A DNA stretch of 64,000 nucleotides from the NCBI GenBank assembly GCA_001584585.1, contig LSYV01000004.1, forward strand, positions 1,865,079-1,929,078, in the 5' to 3' direction. Position 1 is the stretch's first letter. Each line of letters begins with the position of its first letter. The notes under the pieces are model-generated. The model searched no databases. It saw only the letters and a list, made by a program, of their open reading frames with translations, and was not told where the DNA came from. The DNA is from Gonium pectorale. Lineage: Eukaryota > Chlorophyta > Chlorophyceae > Chlamydomonadales > Volvocaceae. Shown piece after piece: positions 40,859 through 53,000 of this stretch. The translations under genes were made by a program, and so were the position numbers.

Positions 40859-43592
40859 CGGGTCCTGGTGGAGGGCCGGTGCAGACGACGGGAAGCGGAA
40901 TCACGCGTTCGAGGAGGCGTGATGTCATACATTGCGTGGCAGCAACGGCTCAGCGCGTTGGGAACAAGGCGTATGTCGACGCTTCGCTAGCAGCGGGACA
41001 GTGGTGGTTCAAATATTGACCAGAGGGGAAGTCTTGTAGTGCTGCGCGTGGAGGCTTGGCACCCGGCGCTGGCGCACTGGGCGAAAGGGTAGGGGCTTGC
41101 CCATAGCTGTGGTGCAAAAGCCAGTCCGTTCCTGCGCCAGTTTTGCAGGCGGAGCGCTGGGATGGGCGCCTGCGGGCAACGCAAGCAGTGGAACGGGTGC
41201 TGCCTGTTGCCTGCCTCGGCGGAGCGCTGGTGCCAGTGATGGCGGATGGCCGAATGGCCGTTCGGGCTGAATGCGAGGCAGCGGGTGCGTTGCGGGTGTA
41301 GACTGGTTTGCCCAGCTCGGCAACGAGGTTGGGGATGGAGGCTCGTCTCCATCTCAACGCGCCTGGGATGGAGGCGGGAGAGAGGCAAAAATGGAGGGCT
41401 GCGATGCCCTTCCAGCACGGAGGGCCCTCGGACGGAGCTTTGGGATTACGGTCCCATTGGGTGCGGCGACGCGCCGCACCCGCTCATCGGAGCACCGAGA
41501 GTGCCGCACGAGCATACTTCTATTGCGACGGAACGGCCATACGGCTGCCGACTGGGGCCGACCAACGATTGGCGTAACGTTGATTTTACTTTTACGGGCT
41601 TTTGCGCATCTGGAGGGCACATTGTGAGGCGCGTCCAGGCGGCTGGCGAGCGACGCATTACCACGTGCGGCAAGTTCCAGCAAACGACGGCTAACGACCC
41701 ACGTGTGGCGTTGAGGATTTGCGATTCTGCCGAGTTGCAAAGTTGTGTCGTGCGGGCCGAAGACTACTACTGTTTCCGGATCCGATTTGGTCCTGTTTGA
41801 GGATCCGACCGGTCGAGTCCCATCGTTTGACTCTCCGAGGACACTTAGACATCCACGTTGACCGCTGTTATGTATTGATTGAGCGGCTTGAATAAATGCC
41901 TCGCAAAGCTCAGCGCGGCAAGTCGGTCCGCGTGGCCCTGACTCTTGGACGTCACGCGCGTACGGTTGACACGGGTGTGATCCGCTCACATGCCTGTCAT
42001 GTCTGTCTGCGCGGTGCTTCATTACATGTACCTCGCCGCACGTGGGGCCATCTGGCCAGGCGCGCTACACTTTCCGCGGGCCTGGCCCGGCCCCGTCGGC
42101 CCCTTGACTCCCCGGTGGCCCTTGTTGTGGGTCATTGGGCATTCTGTGACGGCCAGTGGCGCCGCCATTTGGCTGCGTGGCTATTAAACCGTGTTCTGTG
42201 AACTCTTGAAGGGGTGTATAGCTGTACGAGAGCACTCCCTGGATTGGCTGTCATATGGATTCCTTTCGCCTGCGAGGGTGTGGCGGTGCGCATCCCCGCG
42301 TGTGTGCTACCAGCTGTGGCACGCAAGGGCGATTCTGAGAAGTGGCATCCCTCCCGGCGCACGGCTGGCAGGGCCGTGCGTCGGCGACGGGGTGCCGCTG
42401 CTGGCTTGACGTGGGCCCCAGGTGATGATTGCGCGTTGTGGCCTGGCGATGCGTTCAACCCTTCGGGACGCTCCATGGAGCGAGGAGGCGGTGGAGGACC
42501 GAGGAGGGCGCTGAACGTGATCGTCGCACAGGCGTAGTCCAAGGGGGCCCCTGACTGACGTGGCTCGGTTAGTCCCGGGCGTGTCTTGATGTCCGAATGG
42601 ATGCTGTCACCTTTACACTACCCATACAACTTCACGCTGTGTTCCCAAACTGCGTGGTATTTGACCTCTACCTGAGCTGCGTTGGCTGCTGGCTGCTGGT
42701 CGGGAGGAGTGCAGAGATTGCATCGTCCCGTCACGCTGGGCGAGCCAATGGGCTTGAACGAGATCACAACTGTACACATTTTCCGAGTCTCACGCAACTG
42801 TGGTGATTACCGGTATGGGCTGAGATCAGAGGGAGGTCGAGGGAGCACCGACACTGTGCGGCCATGCCCCGCCCGCACGCGCGCGCGGATGGATTGGCCT
42901 TTGGGCGCCGTTGCTGGACAAGTGCAGACGACGTGGGGGGGGGGGCGTACTTGGGTTGCCAGTTGTAACGTCGTTCCGTGATTGCTGGGATGGTCGGCCA
43001 GTGGTTGTTGCGGCCGTGAGTTGAAGGTTGGGGTGTCTTTCGTGGGCAAACGAATGAGCGCTTGGATTTGTGCAATGGTTGCTTGGCTAGATCTTTATCA
43101 ATATGACACGATGTGATTGCTGCGGGCGTGGGCCATGATGGACACCAAAGGCAGGCCATCGAGGTTGAGTGGACCCTGCTGGCATGAAAAGGAACCACGG
43201 CATGGCGGTCAAGGGCACCGTGGGAGTGTTTTGGTGTCGGGCTGCTTCGGGGTTGTAACCATCAGTTGTGGCAACCCCCCAAGTGTCCTTACTACCGTGC
43301 CATTGCATAGTCTAGCCAGTCTAGCCGTCTAGCACGTGGATGCCATCCCTCACCCTGAGCTGGTTTGCTGGAGGGACACGCAGTCATTCCCAGGTGCTAG
43401 ACCGGTTTCTCAGGGGGTAACATGGGGAAGCTGTCGCTACGTTGGAAGCGGGTGCTAGAAACACACGTGCCGTACGGCGCCGTGTTTGGCCTGTACTCAT
43501 TCCATAAGTTCATTTACGTCACATGCCCATAGCCGTATTGCGTTTTGCGAGCAGCCAGTGCGACTTACCACATAGCTACCAAGTCCTTACAG
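40859..43592. other. Intergenic, one odd ORF
   Basis: About 2.7 kb. The only notable open frame is the Cys-rich one at 41246-41800, described separately. The rest shows nothing coding. There is a G run (42935-42945) and no recognised promoter until the TATA-like box at 43593. Confidence 0.45.
41246..41800 (+). CDS. Possible Cys-rich protein or exon, unknown
   Basis: Open frame of 184 residues with many cysteines. Its last third (DWRNVDFTFTGFCASGGHIV ... ITTCGKFQ ... VALRICDSAELQSCVV ... YYCFRIRFGPV) has the regular spacing and varied composition of a folded, perhaps secreted, domain and is less GC-biased than its surroundings. The first two thirds look like spurious reading, and I found neither signal peptide nor splice partners. 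It could be one 3' exon of an unannotated gene, a foreign fragment or chance. Confidence 0.28.
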   Translation: MAEWPFGLNARQRVRCGCRLVCPARQRGWGWRLVSISTRLGWRRERGKNGGLRCPSSTEGPRTELWDYGPIGCGDAPHPLIGAPRVPHEHTSIATERPYGCRLGPTNDWRNVDFTFTGFCASGGHIVRRVQAAGERRITTCGKFQQTTANDPRVALRICDSAELQSCVVRAEDYYCFRIRFGPV

Positions 43593-43600
43593 TATAAAAA
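43593..43600 (+). promoter_or_regulatory. TATA-like box of the ICP55 gene
   Basis: The octamer tataaaaa lies 50 bp before the start codon at 43650, in a locally AT-richer stretch. At the usual 25-30 bp spacing the transcript would begin near 43625, leaving a very short 5' leader. Confidence 0.5.
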
Positions 43601-43649
43601 GTCCTCACGTTCGTGCATTGGTCGCTCATTACACATAATTTCATCTCAT

Positions 43650-46600
43650 ATGATCTTGCAGCTGGTGGCCGGCCTTAGGGCCGGCCACCCTTCTTGGGGG
43701 GCATCAGCATCAGCAACATCCAGATGCTTAGGGCGTGGCGCAAAATGGCTCCGCATATCCTCTCAATACTCGACGATAGCTCAGCAAGCCGGTCAGCCCG
43801 TGCATGAGACACACCCAGAGGTGCGCGAGGGTGGGGGGGCACCCGCCCCCTCCGTCCCCACCTCGCCAAGGAGGCCAACCTCGGCCCCGCCACTCAATTG
43901 AGGGACGCCATCATGACCCATAGCGGTGCCCATCATGCTGCATGGGTCAAGCGGGGCATGGCAGGAAGCTCGGCAGCCCCTCGTCCTGCCCCTGACCCCG
44001 CCCCTGACCCCCGTCCCCCCACAGGCCCCCCCATGCCCTTCCCAACACAAATCCCTTTTCCAGACCCACCCCTCCTCAACCTCACGTGCCCTTCCTTCCC
44101 ACCGCAGCTGCTAGCTGCGCACGAGCTGACCCCCGGTATCTCCGCCGCCGAGTACCGGGAGCGGCGGCAGCGGCTGGCGGCGCTGCTGCCACCCGGCGGG
44201 GTCGCCATCCTGCCGGCCGCGGGCGTGTCGTACATGTCCGGCGCCATACCCTGGCCGTACCGTCAGGTACGACATGCGCAAGCGGGGCTGGCTGATGGGA
44301 GCGGGCACGGGGCCAGAACACGCCGAGTCGGGCGGAGCCCGGCAATCCCCACCTCCGGTATGTCTGTGGTGCTTGCGGTGCGACTGCCAGATCCCTTCTC
44401 ACAGCCCCTCTCGTCCTCGCCGCAACTCGGCGTGGCTGTCTCCAGAGACGCTGCGCCAAGCGCCCTCCGCCTCCTGCCCTCTGCCAGACCCCGCCCAGGG
44501 CCTGCCCGCCACCGTTCATCCATCCCCCCCGTATCCCACCATTTTCCGTCACCCGCCCAGGACCCCGACTTCATGTACCTCACCGGCATCAACCAGCGGG
44601 GTGTGGCCCTGATCACCGCGGCACAGAGCGGTGCGCCGGGGCACGGGGTACGGGGAGGGGTGGGGCGCGGCGGGGCGGAGCGGGGCGGAGCGGGGCGGGA
44701 GGGTCTTGTGCCGTGGCGCAGGGCGGTGTGAGCCGTTAGTCGTGCGGCCGGAGTCTTGCGGCCGAGGCGGGGCGGGTTCGGGGCCCTCTGTCATACAGCT
44801 CACACCCTTGCAAACATCCCTCCTGCCCGCCAGTTGCCCACACCCCAGCGCCGGCTCCCCTTGCGATGGTTCGTCGTTTGGCTTTCTCTGTCCCCGCCAA
44901 CCAAATGTATTCCGCCCTTGTACCCCCTCCCCCATTGCCCGCCCCCCCCATGTCAGGTCGCCCCGAGGAGCACCGCTACACCCTGTTCATCGACCCGCCA
45001 AACACTACCGTGAGGCCCCCGGGGGGCCGTCATGCGACGGAACTTGGGCTGGTAGATGAGGCGGCAGAGGGTTGTGAGGCGTACGAGTTAGAAACCGCCA
45101 CAGCGCTGGCGGGTGTTGTGAGGGGCCTCTTCCCGGTTGTTCCTGCCGGGCTGTAGTTGTGCTGTGCCCGGGCGGACCAACCAAGAGCATTCGCTTCCGT
45201 GTGGCATCCTGAAACGTCTCCGCCACATTCCAACAGACCGATGCACCTAAGCAATCTAAGCAATCTAAGCAATCACACGTTACGTCCGTCAAAGCCAGGG
45301 GAGCGTGGTCGTGCCCCCCGCCCCAGTCTGTCAGGCGACGGACAGACTGGGCACGCCCCACCGCAATTTCGCCTCGGCGGACCCTGGCTGATGTCGTCCA
45401 CATCCCCAACATCCTCCGTCCGCACTTGCTTCCCCTCTCCGGGCCGCCAGAGGGACCGCTGGGACGGCGCCAGCCTGACGCGCGACGCGGCGGTGGGGAT
45501 CTTTGGAGCCGACGAGGTCGCCTATCTCCACGAGGTAACCGGGGCGGTCTTCACCTGGCGGAGGGGGTGGTCGAAGGGTGGGCAGACCCAATAGATATCA
45601 CACATGTGCCGATAACAACGCCTTTTCCCCCGACCCCTTACAAAGCCTGCATCCGCCTCGGCCAGGTGCCGCCGGGCCGAACGTGCCCAGCACTCCCCTC
45701 CCTCCCACTCGTCAGCCCCACCCTCTCCCCTCCGTTCCGTAATGGGCCTGCTCAAGCAACCCATCCCTTTCACGCTCCTCCTCCACCCCGCGCCCGGCCG
45801 CTGCTCCTGTCCCTCATTCCTCATTCCTCAGTCTTGCGAGCCCACTTACCCTCTTCCCCCTCCCCCTCCCCCTCCCCTCACTCGGCCCCACAGCTGCCCC
45901 GCCGCCTGCACGCCCAAGCCGCCAACCCCTCTGGGCCGCCGCTGCTGCACGACCCCGACCGCCCGGGGGCCCACCACGGGCACCACATCGCCGCCGCGCT
46001 GCGGCCCGCCTCGCAGCAGCCCGGCCGCCTGGCGCCGCTCCGGCCGCTGCTGCACTCCATGCGCCTGGTGAAGAGCAAGGCGGAGGCGGCGCTGATGCAG
46101 ACGTCGGCGGCGCTGGCGTCGTCGGCCGTGGCGCACTGCATGGCCGCCAGCGCCCCCGGGGTCACGGAGTACGGCATCGCGGCGGCGTTCGAGTACGGCG
46201 TCAAGGCGGGCGGCGCGCAGCGGCTGGCGTACCCGTCGGTCGTGGCAGGTGGGGGCGGCGGCGGGACTGATGTTTTCGGAGCGGTACGGCTGCGGCGGCG
46301 TACGCGGGCATGTGGATATCGCATGGCGGAGAAGAGGGCTGCATGTAGGCAGGCAGGCAGGCAGGCAGGGAGGACGCGTGATGTCTCACTCCAGAACGGC
46401 TCTTCGTGTCGGCACCCGGTTCCCGTCCTCTGCAATACCGCTGCTCACCGTTCCCCCGGGTGCCCTTCTGTCGGTGCCCGACTGATAGGGATGTCTTGCG
46501 CCTCAGGCTCCTCTACCGAGAAAGCGGGGCAAACCCGTTATGTCCCGCCTTTATCCTTACTGTACTGCGGCCGGGCGCCCCTCGTTGCGATCCGTTTCTG

Positions 46601-49102
46601 GACTCCCGAGCGCTCCTGCGCTGCACCGGACCGTGTGGCGCCTGCGAAAACCTTCTAACCCATTAGCCCCAAGGCGGCACCGCCCCCTGCTGCCACCCGT
46701 ACTGCCATCGATCCGCTTCCAACCTTCGCTCACACACACACTCACTCACACACACACACACCAGGCGGCCCCGACGCCTGCACCACGCACTACAGCCGCG
46801 CCGACAAGGTGCTGCGGGCGGGGCAGCTGGTGCTGATGGACGCGGGCTGCGAGTACTGGGGCTACGTGTCGGACGTGACGCGGACGTGGCCGGTGGGCGG
46901 GCGCTTCAGCGGACCGCAGCGGGACGTATACGAGCTCGTACTCGAGGTGCACCAACGGTGAGGGCGCGGGGATGAGGGAAGGTGTTGGTAGGCCGCGTGG
47001 TTCTGGCGCAGGCGTTCTTGGTGAGCCCGGGACGCACGCGCCTTTCCGTAAGGGAGGGGGCGCCAAGGAAGGGGCGCAGGAGGGGGGGTGGAGAGGTTCA
47101 CAGTGCAGAGAAGGGAGTCAGCGCGCGGCCCTCCCCCCGTGTCTTTTTATTCGGAGCGGTGCCCTCTGTGGACCCGCTTATGATTGCCGTGGGTGATAAC
47201 CTGCGCTGGGGCCGCGTTGACTTCGGGTCTTCCCGACCATTACGCACCTGCCCTGCGCACACAAGGTTGGCTTCGCGCTCCATCCTGCCCCACCCCTCCC
47301 CACACGCATACCGCACCGCACAGCTGCCTGGTCACCTGCCGGACCACCCGGTCACCCACCTGACCATCCACCTGCCCCCCAACCCTGCGCTGACGTCGAA
47401 GTTTTGCAGGTCGCTTACAACTCCACGAAGAACGCCGTTACTCGTACTGAGTGTGCGATTCAGTGTCCGCGACGCGACCCTTTTTTCCCTCGTTTTTTCC
47501 CCACCCTAAAGTTGACTTCGCTCCCTAACCAACCCTTCCCACCGCACCGCGCAGCTGCCTGGCCACCTGCCGGCCCGGCTCCTCCATTCGGGAGCTGCAC
47601 GCGCTGAGCTGCGAGATGCTCAGCGACGGCATCCGGCAGCTGCGGCTGCTGCCGGGGGCCTCGGCCGAGGAGATACGCCGCAACGGGTACCGGTGGGTGC
47701 TGCGGTGCGGTGCGGGCGCGGGTGCGGCGACGCGCGAAACACACGGGGGCAACATGGCGGGAGCGGGCAGCGGCGCGGACGGTCGAAGGGGCAGAGGGGC
47801 GATGCGCGGCGGTCCGGGGGCAGGTCGAGGATGGGGTGGCGGGGCGTGAAGCGGCGACGTTGCAGGGTGGCCCGAACGTGTGTCGCAGTTGGGGTTCGGG
47901 AATCCGTTGGGACTCGGACGGGGTCAAGCGCCCGCATCATCTGCACCGGACGGCCAGACGCCATAACGTCGTTGAAGCCTCCTCCACCCTGCCGTCTCTC
48001 ACAGCCCCCTAACACCCCATCCCTCACCTCACTCCCGCCGCTCGCCTCCCGCCCCCACTCATCCGCCCGTCCCCCACCACCCACGCAATCCAGCCTTCTG
48101 AAATCCCCCCTCCCATCCGCCCGCCCCTCCGGCCCCAGCGAGTTCTTCTGGCACAGCCTGGGCCACTACCTGGGCATGGACACCCACGACACCAGCCTGG
48201 TGGGCTACGACCGCAAGCTGGAGGCGGGGAACGTCATCACCGTGGAGCCGGGTGAGGGTTGGGCGGGAGGGGAGTGGGAGCGAGCTTGAAGGCGTAACTC
48301 TGAGCATACCCGGCTGGCGTCCGGCAGCATCCGGCAGCCCACCTCGTTGGGTGCGAGGGGCAGCAGCAGGAGGCGGGAGCGGCACGAGGAGGAGAAGGAG
48401 GAGGAGGCGCCACCGGGCTGCAGCCGCGCGCTGACGCATACCTGCCTTGGCTCTTAAGCCTTGACCGTATTCCCGCTGGCCCCCTGCCCGCCGCCAGGCC
48501 TGTACATCCCGGACCTGCCCCAGTTCGGGCCGTACCGGGGCATCGGGGTGCGCATAGAGGACGACGTGCTGCTCACCGTGCAGGGCTGCGCGGTGCTCAG
48601 CGACCAGGTGGGGTAGGGCGCGGCTGGGCTGGGCTGGGCTGGGCTTCTCTTGGAGGTTTGCGGATTGTTGTATTTTGTGTTTGTTGGGGTGCACGCGAGG
48701 AGATCCATGTTGCAATCGCGAGGTCCGCGGGTCATGCGTCGTGCGTTCCCTCTCCTGCCGGCGCACGACTTTTCCTGCCGTTGTGTCCGACGCCTCCCCC
48801 GGGCCGCCCGCCACCCCCCCCCCCGACCACACTGTGTGCAGGCGCCCGTCGCGGTGTCGGCGGTGGAGGAGCTGGTGGGGTCGGCACTGGCGGCCGGGGC
48901 CACCCCCCGCTTGCCGCTGCCGCCGCGGTTAGAGGTGGCGGCCCACCGGAGGCTGGCGGAGCCGCCGCCGCCGTATGCGGACCACGGGTCAGCTGTGCCC
49001 ATCGTAGCACCGCCGCCGCCGCCGGCCGAAAGTGAAGCGCCATCGCGCGCAGCGGCCTTCGCCGCGTCGGCTCCCGCGTCGGCGGCAGCGGCGGCGACGT
49101 GA
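43650..49102 (+). CDS. ICP55: Mitochondrial Xaa-Pro aminopeptidase (ICP55/XPNPEP3 type)
   Basis: Metallopeptidase of the M24B family. ICP55 trims one residue from mitochondrial proteins after presequence removal. Eleven exons: 43650-43820, 44108-44266, 44561-44630, 44957-45009, 45451-45534, 45894-46248, 46765-46957, 47555-47692, 48139-48251, 48498-48607 and 48842-49102, giving 568 residues with all phases matching. The first 50 residues are basic, Ser/Ala-rich and lack acids, as a mitochondrial presequence should (GRGAKWLRISSQYST). GQPVHETHP and ELTPGISAAEYRERR align with XPNPEP3, as do DFMYLTGIN and AYPSVVAGG. Metal ligands are visible: D323 and D334 (LMDAGCEYWGYVSDVTRTWP), H417 (SLGHYLGMDTHD), E444 (VITVEPG) and E466 (GVRIEDDV). 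The final exon adds an Ala/Pro-rich tail of about 85 residues not typical of the family. All catalytic residues are intact. Confidence 0.95.
43664..43689 (+). repeat. Perfect 11-bp hairpin just after the ICP55 start codon
   Basis: Arms 43664-43674 (ggtggccggcc) and 43679-43689 with a 4-nt loop (ttag), all G/C pairs but two. It begins 14 nt after the ATG, within the presequence codons. Confidence 0.85.
45247..45273. repeat. 9-bp unit repeated three times in an ICP55 intron
   Basis: Three exact copies of ctaagcaat in the intron between the exons ending at 45009 and starting at 45451. Confidence 0.85.
46347..46370. repeat. GGCA microsatellite in an ICP55 intron
   Basis: Five to six tandem copies of aggc inside the long intron 46249-46764. 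Confidence 0.85.
46730..46762. repeat. CA/CT microsatellite at a splice acceptor
   Basis: An almost pure (CA)n run with two CT interruptions directly before the acceptor cag at 46762-46764. It takes the place of the pyrimidine tract of this intron. Confidence 0.85.
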
Positions 49103-49818
49103 GCTCTTGATGTTGCCGGCAGCCCACGGAACGGTGCCTGTTGCAATGCCCCATGCCGGCAGCCATTGCTGCTTGCGGGGTGGGGGGTGAACCGCGCGGG
49201 GGCCGCGCAGCCCCGCCTCAGGACTGTGTGGAGGGGCCGTATGCGAATGCGACGCGTGCGAGGCAGCTCCGACAGCGAGGGCGCCACCCGAGTGCACTGG
49301 CCGTCCGCCGGGTGGTGAGGCGGTCGGGGGGTAGCGGGGGGGGGTGCATGGGGAAGCCACCCAGGGACGTGTCGAGGGAGGCGTGGTGGCCCCGGGGGTC
49401 TAGCTGCGGAAAGCGCAGGGGGAGAGAGACGCCGCAGGGGGACCCCGTCTCTGTGTGGGGCGTGCACATGCGGGCGGCGCGATGCGTGTGTTGCGGCGGC
49501 GGAGGACTGCTCGAGAGGCGGGTGGTCGCGAGACCTGAGCCGTGAGGCCTGGGATTCTACCTGGCAGGCCTCGGATTACGAGGTCACCGCGCGTACGGTA
49601 GGAGCGTGACGGACTCTGGGCGGCGGGACAGAGGACGCGGGACAACCCAACGCTGCCAGGCGCTGCGTGTTTGCGCATGTTTGCCCACACACGTGCGAAG
49701 CGTGCAGTGTGGGGTGGTGTGTACGCGCGGGCGGGCGGTGTATGCGCAGCGTCGCGGCCAGCGCGGCACACGGCTTGTTGACGCTCCGTTTGCGGCCAAT
49801 GAGTTCGGGCAACTAACC

Positions 49819-49845
49819 CTAACCGGGCCCGCACGGCCCGGTTAG
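49819..49845. repeat. Perfect 11-bp inverted repeat after the ICP55 gene
   Basis: Arms 49819-49829 (ctaaccgggcc) and 49835-49845 separated by five bases, about 720 bp after the ICP55 stop. It would form a stable GC-rich stem. Confidence 0.8.
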
Positions 49846-50070
49846 TGGCCGCTTGTGCCGTGCGCTGTGATGGCGCATGGTACGATTGTACGATCGTACG
49901 GCGCACACGTGTATCCGACGCCCTCCTGAACCTTGGCAAGCTGTCGGGTCTTTCACCCACAAACCACAGCACAGCGAGATGGCATGAGTATGACAGGTAG
50001 ATAGGCAGGAAAGCTTTATAGGAGCTACGGCAAGGGCGGCGCCACAACTAGTGCGAACAGGTCATGTATG

Positions 50071-50096
50071 GGAGGAGGAGGAGGAGGAGGAGGAGG
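50071..50096. repeat. (GGA)n microsatellite
   Basis: About nine tandem GGA triplets in intergenic DNA. Confidence 0.9.
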
Positions 50097-53000
50097 CAGA
50101 CAGGGTAGGCTCCGACTCAGAGATGCACCGGTGGCTTTGCGGTGTGGCGCGCGGGCGCAACCCCCCTGGGCGAGGGAGTGCCCATCCGTGCACCCACCCA
50201 CGGTGCCGTGCCTGCGTGCCTCCGTGGCCCCGGTGAACCCGGTGCCTCGGAGGAGACCGCTACGACGGCCACCACATTCATAATACTATCAGCGGCTATT
50301 GATGCGTTCAGCCGAGGCGTGGTCGGCACCGCACTGCCGCTGCGGCTGCCGACGCCGCAGTGGGGCCCCTGCGCCCAGTACCTGACGCTGGCGGCGGCGG
50401 TCACGATCCTGGCGGCTGCGGGCTACGGCGGCTGGTGCGAAGATGGGGGCGGCGGCGTTACGAGGGCGCGGGCGATGGAGGTGTAGGTATGCCGAGTGGC
50501 AGCGGTGGCGGAGACGGGTCCCACTGCCAGGACACATACCGTACGGCCCGGGGCGCTGGAAATATCCCTCGGCGGCGCGGTAGCTCCCAAGTCAAATTCC
50601 CGCCTGGAGGTGGACACGTGTTCGGCGGAGCGGAGTTTACGCGTTTAGAGCGGATGGCAGCAAAGCGGACCAGGAGCAGGCCGGGGGCCTGCTTGCCTGT
50701 GTGGTCCGGCGGTCAGGGACTTGTGATGTATGACGTAAGACGGCTTGGTGAGACCCATGCGGAAACTGTGGATGGACGATAGCGACCCGCGGGGCGTGGC
50801 GGCCTGGCGGTCTAGGGTGTTACGTCATGCGGTCTAGTGTGTGTGTGTGTGGAGCTGTGCAGCCAACGTGTACCAACCAACAGCGGAATGCGACTTACAT
50901 CCTGCACCGACAACCACTTACTCAGTTGCGTACGACTCGTACGGCCCTTTACTACTTGGGGCGGTTTGGGGAATTGTGGGTTAGAAGGATCGAAACGCGT
51001 TCTCACTAGAGAAAGGTTTGGGGAAGTGTGGGAGGGGGGCGTGCACGCGCTGGAGGATGCGCAAACCAGGTGCCAGGCCTTGCTGCCTTAGCTGGGTGCT
51101 TTGGGGCTGTGTGCGCTGCGCGGCCCAGAGGTTGTACGCAAGCGGTTGTTGTGTGAGTGCGCTGGCACCACATCCCCCCCACCCCGGCGTGGTTCGTGCA
51201 CGGAGGTTGTACGTAAGCGGCCGCGTCACCATCACCCGGGTCAAACCGGGTCGGGCCGGCACACCTCCTCACAAGCATCCCACACTGTTGGGTAGCGGCT
51301 CGGGCGGCGTCTCACGGGTTGACGGCGGCGGCGTAGTGGCGGGGTCGGGGCGGAGGCGTGGGAGAGACTGGACCACCTGTGCGAGGGCCGGCCGGCCGCC
51401 GCACTGAGCTGCGCCACGCCGATCATGAAAGCCGGGCGGCACGGCCGGGTTTGGGCCGGAGAGCCCGCCGCAAAGCTGCAATCAAGGTGCCGTACCGCGT
51501 ATGCGTGTACGACAAGCTCCCCGGAGGGATCGGCGCAGGCTGCGTCCAACACGCACAGCCACACGTACGGCTTTCCGGTGCGGGCCGCTGCCCGTAAGGC
51601 GGGGCCGGCGGGGCCCAGAGGAGTGAGGGAGGCATCGTCGCACCGACATCTACCGATCTCCCAAGGCTTGTAACACGGCGCCGGCCTTTCGCAGACTATG
51701 GCAAGTGAACGAGGGCGTTATAATTCGCCGTGCACGAGCTGCACCAGCTGAGGCGACCGTCGTTCCCCAGCTCTCGCAGGCGCGCTCCTTCACAAACATT
51801 CAGAATACCGCTTAAAACATGCACACATACCGCAGCCCCAACGGACCCGCAGCTGGCCAGGGCCGGGGCCGGGGCGACGGCCTGGCTCCAATGTGGACAG
51901 GTCCGGACCCGCCTCCAGCCCGGCCCACAGCTCCACGTGCCAGCCTCGTAAGCCTGGCTGGCTTCAGTTCCGCCCTGCACCCTCCTCCTCAACCCGCTTC
52001 TTTCCAATTGACACGCAGTACGCACCGCCAGAGCCCTTTGCGCCTTGCCCCGCCCAACCCCTAGCCCCAACACGCCCCTCGCCTGTGCTCCCCTGTCTCC
52101 GGCCCGCCTGCGGCTTAGCCGTCTCCACCCAGTCCCGCCCGGCCCCTGGCGTCTGGCCACTGCACTCCCGCCTACCCCGCATCGGCTCTGCTCCGCTTCG
52201 CTCGAGCGCTGCCCCGCTCCACCTTACTCCGGCCCACTGGGCGGGGCATCGGGACTGTCGGAATTCAAACATTGAACCCCAGTCCTGCATTGGTGCGATG
52301 CCAGCCAAGGCGCTAGGCGCTGTCAGCCGACTGGAATGCATGATTGCCGTACTAGCCCAGCCAGCCCGCACAGACCGTACGGTGCAGCACGGGGCCCAAA
52401 GCACGGGGCTTCTCAAACCACAGCAACCCTCACGGTCAGGTAGGGTCCACATGTATGCCCGCGTTGCACACGGCTTGTGCGACGCCGAAAGCGCCCATTA
52501 TGTACCCACCGAATCGGCAACGTCGCCCAGAGACGGTAGGTTCGCGGGCCCACCGTACGACATGCGGCCCTGCGGGTATGCATCCACCCTCCAAACCAAG
52601 GACTTGAGTAGGTGATGTCCCCACAGGACAGGGAGGACGTTGAACGTGTTGCCACAGCGTTCTCCGCACCGAAGCGCGACTACTGCAGAAGCGACGTGCG
52701 CTGCCCAAATTGCAGCGGCCTGATACGGTGCTCTCATCGGTCACGAACGAAAAAAGGCAGGAACTGCAACCCAGCACATATCAAACACGCAAACACCGCG
52801 GCCACTAACCTCCCCGTCCAACAACAGTCAAACAAATACCAGGCCCAGGTCACAGCCTCTGGCCCCGCCTGCTGGAGTGCCCCCCGCGCAGATCACCACG
52901 CACGAAGGAGACACGCCGCCGCAACACACGGGAAGGGGGTCATGGGCACGCACACGCGGCGCAGGGTACTCTTCCCCAGAGCTCTGCGGCGGATGTATGC

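Noticed and set aside
41000..41020. tRNA-like B-box (ggttcaaatattg)
   Set aside because: No matching A-box or cloverleaf around it.
49814..49825. Telomere-like ctaaccctaacc
   Set aside because: Only two partial units, and not the algal telomere repeat; part of the inverted repeat.
50142..50486. ORF with two short hydrophobic stretches
   Set aside because: Weak hydrophobicity, no family, no splice-supported context; kept only as a note in the intergenic entry.
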